Shown: in pieces, positions 54,101 through 64,000 of the stretch
Layout of the letters: each line of letters opens with the position of its first letter
Numbering within the stretch: the first letter of the stretch is position 1
Assembly: GCA_013433145.1 (NCBI GenBank)
Contig: CM024170.1
Span: 10,577,866 to 10,641,865 of the forward strand
DNA: 64,000 bases
Source of the DNA: Ascaris suum
Lineage: Eukaryota > Nematoda > Chromadorea > Rhabditida > Ascarididae
Reading direction: 5' to 3'
Position numbers and translations under genes: made by a program
Notes under the pieces: generated by a model
Database searches by the model: none
Seen by the model: the letters and a program-made list of their open reading frames with translations, nothing else
Told to the model about the DNA's origin: nothing

Positions 54101-57100
54101 CCGACAGTGTTGACATCCCTCTGTTCGTTACGCTCGATGGTCACTGTGCCAAACATGTTGAAACGTTTACTCGAGTACCGTCTGCTATCAAGTAGGATTT
54201 ATCTCTTTTGTTGCTTTTTGGTTTTCAGACATTTTTTTTAAGGTGAGAGGAATGGGAATATGGTTGAGAATGATTCAAAACTATTTATCGGAATGAAGAG
54301 ATATAAGCGGAGCCGGTTGCTTTCGAATAGAAAATATTTCAGGAATCTGGATTTCTGGTCAACAAATCCGTCACTATCTAAGCACCGATCTCCCGAAGAG
54401 GAGTTGCAGTGTGCAGAAAAATTAGCCATGACTACACCTGGCGTATCTCGCAATCCCGAATGCAGCAGCAGAGCATTGGGACAGTCAGCGAGTGGTGACG
54501 CTTCCGACTCATCTTTGCACCACCACCGTCGCAAGTCAAGTGCCCTCCCCAGGAGGTTGTGGTCAGCCGATCGTGATTCAACGAGTTCCCCACGTGCAAA
54601 AGGTGCGGTATTTTGCACCGTTTGAATATCAACTCTTCTTTTTTTAGTTTCCATCCTTCTCCCTTCTGTTTCCCAGAGCTCAATATTGCAGTATTTCGAA
54701 AGGAAAGGAATTAACGTTTTGTAACCACGGATGTTTAAGCGTTTTCTCGACAGCCAGTAGTAATTCATCATCAACTTTGATTTCGGCCAGCGTCTAAGTA
54801 ATTATACTTTTACGTGCTTATGCAGATTTAGGGAAGCCGCACGTGAGTGGAGATGAGGCGGAGGTTCTCCAAACGTCTTCTTCACCTTTGAAACGACTAG
54901 GTGGCCACCCGTTTACTGTCAGCAAGCTTTCCATTTCGCACAAGAGTGATAACGGTTAGTGGTTTTCTTAATATTTGTCCGCTTGTATGTTGATAAATTT
55001 TACTTTCTGGTAAAATCTTTCGCAGTGCCGTTGAATAGAGAGTTCCTGCCCCATGACTATCGCTGTTCGAATAGTTTGCAGTTTCAAATTAGGTATGTTG
55101 ACCAGTTTTTTGGAGGGCGAAGGGGAGGGAGTTCCAACGGTAGTAAAAATAACACCAACATGGTTGAGCCTGCAAAAATATGAAAGTATGAAAGGTGTAG
55201 CGCTAATGCGAAATAGATGAAATTAAATCCAAACGATTATTTTCTTAAACATCATCCGATGAGTTCGATATCTTTTCTTTAGCTTCGGATTTTTGCTAAT
55301 TGTACCGGAAAATGCGACGTTTCATTTACTTTGTAATCTTCGATGATCGGAAAAAGTTTATCGCAAGAATTGGGCAGGAATATGTGTTTTGATGGATGCG
55401 ACTTTAGTTATGTTTTTCTCTGTGTTTAGAGGAATAATTAAATGTTCCGCATGTCCCAGAAGATGTTCTCTTCTGTATTTTCTCGAAGCGGGGTCCTAAT
55501 CTTACAGAAATTTACGCCGTACTTATTGCCGCAATTAGCTCTAGATATAGGAACGCTATGAACTTTATGATTATGTTTAATGTTTCAACGTATTTTTTTT
55601 CTGTGTTCTTTATGGAAGTCGAGTTGATGAGTCGATCGCGACTTTCGAAATTATGGCGTAATATTGTGGAAGTATTATTGATGAGTCAAATTTTCAGCTT
55701 GCAACGCCGATTCAGATTGGGCATCTGAGGGATCCGTTTTAAACAACGAGGAACATATGGTAAATGACGATATATTTTCCTCGCCAGCGGAAAAGAGGGG
55801 ACGTATTGAGGTATGTTTATGTTTTTTCTCATATTATCGTCATTGTCTTAAACTAGAGGGTTTTTTTAAAAAATATCTTTATAATTGGGTGTATTCATTT
55901 GTTTGATTGCGGTCGTGTGGGGTGGTTTATCTGGCGCATGCATCTTGCAGCGTCGTTCATCTAGGGAACGATCGATATTCGTTTTCGTCATAAATGATGT
56001 GTCCCGATGGTGAGATGATGATAGAAATTCGCGAATGTAATATGCTGAAAGCATAAATATTTTTTGAATGTATTATTGAGTGTTACTCAACGATGGAGAA
56101 CGTCTTGAGAGGGGGGGGGGGGGGATTATTTCTGCATTTTTAGCAGCTTCTTTTGTGCTGAACTTTACGTTGCTTTTATTTCATCAGCAACTAATTTGGC
56201 TAATGCATTTCCAGAACTCAGTGAATGTCACTTCGGATTTATTCGATAAGTCGGGTGGCGTCACGGATGCTGATACGAGGTATGTGAGGTAAGCATTTAT
56301 CGATCTGTTTATCTTTTTTTTTGTGCAGAAGAGAGAAGATAACAAGTTTGGTTGAAATGCTGCGCGTTGTCTTATTATTATTATCTTCCTGTTATTATTT
56401 TACTTCATCGTTTCAATGTTTGGGTGAAATTTTGAATAAATAAGAGGAGTAAAGAATAAAAAAAGAGACGTTTTTGGGTGTAAATACAAAAAAAAAAAAA
56501 ATTATAGGTAATTTAATATCGGATATAAGTGGAACTGCAATGACGCAACTTAGATATAGGTTTTTATGTAATCATTGCCATTAATCGATCCTAGTTTTTT
56601 TTGCTTTTTTTTTTCCTTCCTTCCTCCCTCCCTCACAAATAAACTTACGCATTTAATAAATGGAAGCGTAAAACATTGTGCCGTAGGTAGAATTCCTTCC
56701 AGTAATGCTTTAGTCCGCAGAATAACAGTAGTTTTGACTTAGTGCAGTGAACAGTCTCTAATGTTGCAATTCTTGATCGAGGTAGAACTGAGCGTACGGC
56801 ATCCTTACAGCTTAATGGTTAGGCTTAACTTAAAGGTTAAGCTAAACGTTGCGATACATCGAGTGGATATCTCCATCTATGAGAGAAAAGAGAAACGACA
56901 CTAATTTTTGTTTATTTTCGTTCACAAAGATAGAATGGGGTTATACCACTTTGACACACTTCCTCGTGTGTAGCAGTGACTTCGACGAAAATGGATCGTT
57001 GCCGCAGATGACTTGAAACTTGATTGCTCGTCCTGAATAACCAAAACTCTCACAGTGATGACATTCTTCAGTTCCTCAGCTCTGATTTATGTAATTCATT

Positions 57101-60100
57101 GTCGGTCACATGCACTGAAACAGAAATTCAGACTTGTAAGTTGGGCTTAAGTTGATAATTGAAAAATTTGGGGAGAGAAGGAACAGGACTCTTAGAAGTT
57201 CATAATCAGCATCTTTAACCATCCAGGTTCTCGTGACATGGCTCTACCTGAGGATAATATGTGGTTGTAATACCGATGTCGCTGAAAAGCATCTTTTGCC
57301 ACTGTCTTTGGATAAATTGGGCGTTCCGATTTTCAGGCCATCCATCTCTTCTATTCCTTCAACTTCGATACGACGAGGACCTTTCACGAGCGAGGAACTA
57401 GCGCAAATGTCGGAAAGTGAGCAAGTAAAAGTGGTTGGTACTCACTTGTTTAGTGATTTTTTAATAATTAAATTAATAGATTTCATTCTTTTTTTTCTTC
57501 CTGTGATTGAGATTCTTCGTATATGAACGTTTCGTTTTCGGTTACTGGATAATGCGGTTTTCATAGGTTGCAAAAATTACGAGTTATTGCGAGTGTTATT
57601 GACGGATTTTGCAATGATTTACGAAAGAAGGGATAATGGTAATAAAGGTATTTCGAAAGCGGTTTTTTGGAAGCTGCCGTTCTCATCGTCACCTCATTTC
57701 TGTCGTTTAGCAGAATGTTTTTCGTTCGCCGGTTGCAAAATTTTTTGCAACGAGGTCAAAATGCAATCCTAGCAGCTCTACATTGGTTTGGCAATGATTT
57801 ACGGTCAGTAACGTTCTTGGTCAGGCTGTTTCTTCTGTTGCTTTGATAATAGTGCTGCTCTACGCGCACATGGTCAGGAATGTCAGCATGGTTGCTTAAG
57901 TTTCCACTTTGTTGAGAAAATAGGTTTAGGACGTTTATTGGCGTTAAAAATTTTCGCTTTTTATATAATCGTTCATCGTTTAGGCAATCGAGTGGAGTGT
58001 TTGCGGAGAAGGAGCAGTGATAGGAGAATCTGAGGGCATGAACGGAGAAGAGGTTTGCTGTTTGGCGTGTTCTATTAGCTATATCTTCGAGTGCACCTCC
58101 AATTTTATTCCATCTGTCAAGAGGCTGTGTTCTTATTTCTATTCAAGGAGATATTTGCAGACTCAGATGAACTATTGTTCGTGTGCAACGATCACTACAT
58201 CAATTTCCTTTGACATATGACAATTTGAAAGAATTGGCTGTGAATATTATAGCTTCATTGCTTTTATAGGCTATGCAGTATAGGCTATATTACCTTATTT
58301 TTACTTGCAACCAATATAAGAAAATTCAGTTTTCCAATATTAATACCACCCATTCATGCACGAATGCAATTGGCGAGTTAGTGTTTGGAAGGGGGAGGGG
58401 TCGACGAAAGAATTTTCTCTTTACTCTTTCGCTCTATTATTTCATGCATTTTTTCGATTATCCTTACGTTGGCTATCCATAGTTTATTGTGTACTTCATG
58501 CACGCTAATGTGCGCAGTATTTCGCTAGGCAAATAATTCTTCAGAAGCTTTAAAGGGAGAATAACCGCACTTCAAGAGAACACATTTCACTGTTAACGTG
58601 TTGTTATTTGAGGTGGTTGTTGCTGATTCCTCAAGGGCACAAATCCAGGGAAGCAGTCAGAGCAGTGCTTTGGAATCTGAAGTAAAGAGGGATGGCGAGC
58701 TTGAAGAAGGTGAGTTCATTTTGATACCCGCTTACGCAAGTTTAACTTCGCTCAGGTGTTATTGACGATGTGAAACAATTTATAGTGAAGCGAAACATGA
58801 TGGATTCTTCGAACAGAGTTCAACAGGCAGTACGGTCATTTCAAAGTACGTTGAAAAAAAGAATAAAGATTGGTGCGAGATGGTTAGGCAGCAGAGTGCA
58901 AAATTCCGTGACCTTGAATTGCGATACTGAAAGAAGGTTTTGAATAACATATCTGCGCATAAAAAATGCTGCAGTGCTATCATGGTGGGCTCAAATTTCA
59001 TTATTTGTATCAATCAATACAGCTACCGAGTTGCGCAGACGCGTAGATCTCTTAGCAGCTTTCTCGTGTAGATTTTATTTTGTGCCTATCCTGCTGTTAA
59101 TTCAATTTTTGTCTTTGTTATGGCTACATTTGAGAGTGTTTTTGGAAATATTCTGTAATGCTCTTGTCCAGATTTTTCATCACTTCTGTCCAAGAGACTA
59201 GAAATGTCTTGTAGGTGATGAACATGCCGACAATGCATCAAAAGAAGGATCTGAAGAGAATAAGAAATCCGAGCCATCACTGAGCAGGCGAGATGTGGAA
59301 GAGACGCCTTCACTGTCTGAAGAGAATGCTAGCATCGTTGAAACATCGTTTTTCCCGGTAAACTTTTGTTAAGAATGTTAGATATTGAAGGAATGCTTAG
59401 AAGTCATTACAGCTGCATTTTGAAAAAAGAGAGGCGTTAGTGTAGAGTTGAGAGCGAATATTAAATATTGCTTATAGGAGAATTCCTCCTAATTTTCCAG
59501 TTACCACCATGTGATGCATTGGATGCATAGATGGTCCAGAGGTGTTGGGAAGTAGAAGGTGGCTCTAGTTTTGTAGCTTAATTCGTCTCAAATTTTATCC
59601 TCGTTTTGTAATTTCTTCAAGCTAAGACATCGTGTTTTTAGTTTTGTCTGCCAGTTGCCGGCAATCTAGTAACAGGTCGGCTGATTAGCCAAAAGATATT
59701 GGCAAAACGAATGCCATCTAGGACCGATCATTGAACTATTTCGAACTATTTTCGCTCGAGAAGTATATAGAATCCGTAAAATTTCTGTTGAGTTCGTAAC
59801 TTTTATTTTGTGCCCTCAGTTTTTATTTTATAGGCTAAAGTTGAAAACGGTGGCACCTTTGCTGTGCGTTACAATCCGGTCACGCAGCAGTGGAGAGCCA
59901 AAGCGTGCTCTTTTCTTGGATTGGATTTGGTAGAGCAAACGCTACGGTATTCTTTATGACGTAATCCTCTTTAGAGCATTCTTGTTTTCATTCTCGTGTT
60001 TCTTTTTTATAATCGATTCTTATTCAGAATTCGGTTTGCCTTGGGCTAGGTTCTATTTGCCAGAAAGAGGTTGGGTTTCTTTGATTTCCTAAAGTTGTTG

Positions 60101-63100
60101 CTTTGAATGCAGGAATTTATGCTAGATGTTATTGAAGATGATGTGCCACGAAGTATTTCTAATTTATTGCTCTGCGAAAATCCACTTTATTTGGTTAGTT
60201 CTTAGGTGCTGAATGTTTTCGATTACTTTTTATCTCCAAATAAATTGCACCAATTAACTGAAGATGCCTCGATGTGATTCTTAGCTAAGTGGAGTTTTAT
60301 GCTCCCTGTCTGGTGTTCTACCATTCGGAGCGACGCCTATACACTGCGTATTGATGCTATTAGAAACGATAGTTTAATGCTGATTAGAAAAGAAAGAGCG
60401 CTGAATATTTTTCGTGTTTTGCTTTTAGAAGGGGAATTGCAGAGATGAAGATGAGCCAGGCGAAATGGAGATGAGTGTTTACGATTGTCCTAAACGTGTG
60501 GCATCGGTTGCTGGTGATGGCAATTGTTTGTTCCGGGCTCTTGCTTACGCTATCACTGGTGGCTCCGATAAAGGACATGCTTTGCTTAGAGAAAAGGTGC
60601 CTTTTTATCTGATGCTGTGACGATATCAGTTGAAAGATTCGGTTTTTCGAGTATCTGTGAGGCGTGCATTTCTCCTAACACGCTAATTGTAATCACTGTT
60701 TACTTAGCTGAATCTCTCTCTCGAATGAATCGCAATCGCATTTATCGATGAGTAGAATAGAGACAGTATGTTTGGTGAAGCATTGTAGTAGATTTCCAAG
60801 CAATCTGACTCGTTCTGTCCGCTTGAAAGTTTCTAGAGGACGCATCTATCACTGGGATAATGATTTCAGGTGGTGTCGTTCGAAATGGCGTACGAAGACC
60901 GATTTCGGGAATTGAAAGGGCTTGACGTCGAAAGTTGGCGTGAATATGTGGACGATCTTTTGAACGACTGTACTTGGGGTTCAGGCGTTGAGATTTCTGC
61001 TTGTGCATCGATGCTGAATATCGACATCTGGACATTCCTGGATGGCCAGTGGTTGTGTTATAGGCCTCGCTTTAGACGCTCAAAGGACGGAGTTTTAGAA
61101 GGTTTCTTTCAGCAGTGCACTTACTCAACCATCAAGCGCTTTTGCACATAGGGCGCATCCTGCTTTTATGTTTTTATGATCCAAGAGAAACTGCTGGCAG
61201 CCGAAAGGTTGACTTATCGAAGTTCTCAACGATCGAAATGATTTGGGCACCATTTTTGGAGCATAGATAGATGAAATATACTCAGTGCTGCAAATTAAGT
61301 TCATCAGGTCTATTTAATTTAACCTGTCATGTGATCGCTGAGTAAAATCTTTCGACTACTAATCACCCAGTGAATAAAATTTGCGTACTGTCGGTAAGGT
61401 GGACATTGAAATTTGAGGTTTGGCGGAAGTGAATTGCTCCATAGAGCATGATTGCAAAGCTGCAGCGGGCTGAACGTAATCCTCTTAATCATTTTTCGAT
61501 TTCCGTCTAATTGAAAAGGCGAGGCGTTCATTGTAGTGCAAATATGGTTGTTTACAGATCTGCCGCAACGTGATTACAAATTCGGCAAAAGGAAGGGCAT
61601 TTATCTCTTAAACGAGCACTGCCACTTCAGTCCTGTGATCGAACCATCTGTAAATGCGTAATATTTGTTTATTTCATGTGGAATTATTGGTGGTAGAGAT
61701 GTTATGAGAGCGATTTGAGCATACGTTTTATCGGATAAGCTGGTAGACTGTTTTATCACGGATCCAAAATGTAAGTATACTGATGATTAAAACAGTGGCA
61801 CTAATGATTACAGCAGTTGCCCATCTGTTAAATTTTTCTACGTCATTACGTAGAACAATGACTGTGAAGAAAAATTCGCCTCGAGCGGGGAGCAAGAATT
61901 CCAGCATTCTCCACTGAAAGTTTTTGTCCATTATCATCGCATTCATGTGGAGATGTCTGTTGAATTATAATGTGTCTAAATAAGGACTTAAGGCCATTTT
62001 CATTCTCGCTTGCAATTTCCTTTCCGTCTATCACTGAGTATGAATAAATTGGTGGGAATAATGCAAGATTTTTACCAGTAATGTTGTATTTATGCAAATA
62101 ATTTACAGAATGTGCAGCTTCTTGCCCAGCAAGCATACGATGAACGAATTCGTGCAATTATCACCAATGCTGAGGTATATCACTAAAGTGATTTCTGTTT
62201 TGTTATTGCCGACATATGTAAATGCTTGATTACTTCCCATGCATCATGAAACGAAAATTTTCTTAACACTGCAACTCAAACAATTATTCTGTTCTGTGGA
62301 AAAGTTGCTTCAGTGACGTCATTTCCCTTATATTGAATGTCGTATCGCCTTGTTGAAACATTTATCTCTTATTGACTGAAGCGTCTCTTTAAGTACATTC
62401 TTTTTTCACTAGACTGATGAATAATGAGTTAATTGGCTGAGTCTTTTTTGAGATTGAGCTTGAAAGGCAGGTTGGAGAGTTCAATATTGCCTGATTGATT
62501 CGATTATTTCTTGACTTCAGGTCGGCGAAATGGAACCGTCGTATCGGCTTGTTTCGATTGTTAGTCATCGTGGCTTGAAGAGCAATTCAGGTTAATAATG
62601 CAACGTTTTTTTAAATGAGTTTCAGCTGGATATTGAATGTGATACCCATCCTTCGATAAAATTGTTCGTTTCTGCAGAGAGTAAACGAATTTTAAAAATT
62701 CATTTATTTGGCTAATCGTCAAGTGGATCTCCCATCTCGGCCATTCATCTGTGTGCTTCATGGTAAGGGTGGATTGGTACTGGATTTGCTCAGGTGTTTT
62801 CAACCTCAAAGTTCGTGCTATATTTCTTGCTAATGGCTTAAACTGAAGTGGACTGATTGCGAATGTTTACAGGGCATTATGTATGCGATGTATGGAACCG
62901 GAAGGAGCATCGTTGGTTACACTGTAACGATAATAGTATCTCCGCGGTATCCGAAGAAGCAGTTCGTACTGGTAGAACAGAATGTGGCTATTTATTCTTC
63001 TACATGGCCAAGTAAGTGTATAACATTTCTCTAGGCTCGTCATTGGTGGGCTATTGTGTAAGATAGTTTTGCAAGTAGAGTTTCTACGCGTTGTTTCTGA

Positions 63101-63320
63101 ATGATCACCAGTACGCTTACACTGAGAGGATTTTTTCTTTTATGTGTGGCACAAAAAGTGGAATGTGCAGCATAGGCGGTTATTTTTTGCATATTTAATG
63201 ACGTTGTTTTTGAAACACTTTTCTTATGATGGGTGTAATAAATTTAGAAAGGTTTCATTATTATATCTGAGCTGTTTTAGATCACTTCTGGAAGAAAATG
63301 ATACAAGTGGAAGTGAGTGA
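45110..63320 (+). CDS. USP37-like ubiquitin protease with an embedded OTU protease domain (DUO-type)
   Basis: A predicted deubiquitinase of about 1,390 aa from roughly 35 exons. The N-terminal exons 45110-45139, 45570-45794 and 46121-46292 resemble the PH-like domain of USP37. Low-complexity Ser/Arg exons follow up to 50743. The USP core starts in exon 51086-51241 with FANLGATCYMNAVLQAIFS (catalytic Cys codon 51108-51110), then QQDAQEFMVHIFDQL (51869/52457), zinc-type CERCSKTH and HRCDECGS pairs, and LVMYLKRYTF (54039-54191). After a long insert with acidic UIM-like segments, exons 60429-60596, 60870-61101 and 61558-61649 encode an OTU domain: AGDGNCLFRAL, WGSGVEISACASML and NEHCHFSPV. The USP then resumes with YRLVSIVSH (62521-62590) and SGHYVCDVW, LHCNDNSISAV and GYLFFYM (62873-63011), ending SGSE at 63318-63320. 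Joins at 49793-50543 and 55093-55697 are unresolved. C. elegans duo genes, as I recall, share this architecture. Confidence 0.9.
48248..48284. repeat. Small intronic inverted repeat
   Basis: CATACCTTCA (48248-48257) and TGAAGGTATG (48275-48284) are exact reverse complements, in the intron before exon 48324-48522. It may form a short hairpin. Confidence 0.6.
50897..50909 (+). repeat. 13-nt poly(G) tract
   Basis: An uninterrupted G run on the coding strand, in the intron just before the USP Cys-box exon. Confidence 0.9.
51388..51463 (+). repeat. Imperfect tandem duplication, 38-bp unit
   Basis: AGCTATTTTCAT at 51388 and again at 51426 begin two diverged copies that both end around CTTAATG. 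It lies in an intron. Confidence 0.65.
56111..56124 (+). repeat. 14-nt poly(G) tract
   Basis: The longest of three G homopolymers in the window, on the coding strand of an intron of the dual protease gene. Confidence 0.92.
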
Positions 63321-64000
63321 AAGGCGTCCGTTGATGAGTTCACCTCATGTCGCCTAGAGAGACGGTTCGACAGGAATGGAAATATCAACATCTGATTGCT
63401 CTACGAAGTGCTAATATTGAATGTCCGTTTCGTTTTCGATGTGATCAAAGCTGAATGAGGTGGTCATATCGATTTGTTGCAATGTTTGAAGCCAAAATTT
63501 ATTGAATTTTGTACTCTTTTCACTATTGTACGTTATTCTCTTCACTTGATATGTTTATGAAATTGTGTTATCAATTTTAGTACATTTATGTTAGTAGTGA
63601 AGATTTTCGCTTGCAGTACCGTATTCTAGTGTTGTGCTGGTTAACGCATAAATGGGTTTGCAGGAGTCGGAGAGTTGGTGCATGGTTTGCTGGGAGGTTT
63701 TAACGACCCTGCTTGGATGTAGCGAATTTTTGTTTGTTCTTGAAGCATGAAAGAGAACTATTTGATGAGTGGACGCGCTTGGTTGATTTTATTTGTTTCT
63801 TTTGCCGCTTATTTGAATGATTAGCGCTTGTTTATAATGTGGATTATTTGGGTTTCTGTGGGTTAAACAGCGATAAGACACGATTGAAGCATGTGTTTAG
63901 GAGAGGAAGGATTTTTTTTTGCTTCTCTTCTTTATTGTTTTATCTCAGAATATTTCTTTGACCAGTGTTCATTGTTCTTTAAAAATATATATATGTGTAT
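63321..64000. other. 3' flank of the dual protease gene
   Basis: Contains the presumed 3' UTR. I saw no clear AATAAA and no further coding exon before the window ends. Confidence 0.4.

Noticed and set aside
53355..54156. Long - strand open frames inside the dual protease gene
   Set aside because: They lie antisense to the well-supported exon 54039-54191 and its introns, with no family resemblance.

Overview
The window is nematode nuclear DNA. It is AT-rich, all its genes have many short exons, most acceptors read TTTCAG or similar, and every gene whose 5' end is visible has a splice acceptor 12-40 nt upstream of its ATG, as expected for spliced-leader trans-splicing. The proteins are closest to Caenorhabditis-type relatives. 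One gene has a dual USP/OTU protease architecture and another has MIG-18-type modules. A parasitic (for example strongylid) nematode is my guess; the species cannot be read from the sequence. I rebuilt gene models by hand from splice-site phase and family resemblance, which recovered several exons that simple open-reading-frame listing does not show.

Layout. (1) 1-5.4 kb, + strand: the last two coding exons of a Hip/ST13 co-chaperone, whose TPR part is not visible, followed by two exon-like stretches of an unrecognised transcript. (2) 6.7-27.9 kb, - strand: three head-to-tail genes. In transcription order these are SNF5/SMARCB1 (chromatin remodelling), Y14/RBM8A (exon junction complex) and GPATCH1 (spliceosome). 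From memory, C. elegans keeps snfc-5, rnp-4 and a G-patch gene together on one cosmid, so this looks like an old conserved cluster, possibly an operon with gaps widened to 2-2.6 kb. (3) 31.6-38.3 kb, - strand: a small secreted protein of five MIG-18-like fibronectin type I modules, each on its own symmetric phase-1 exon, plus a diverged sixth module that could act as an alternative last exon. (4) 38.3-45.1 kb: a repeat-rich divergent spacer with a tRNA-like sequence, a broken non-LTR retrotransposon end and a long (TA)n tract. (5) 45.1-63.3 kb, + strand: a gene of about 35 recognised exons for a USP37-type ubiquitin protease carrying a complete-looking OTU protease domain inside the USP catalytic domain.

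Working together: the SNF5, Y14 and GPATCH1 products all act in the nucleus on chromatin or mRNA splicing. The other genes have no evident link to them. Two internal joins of the large protease gene and two or three small exons of GPATCH1 remain unresolved.
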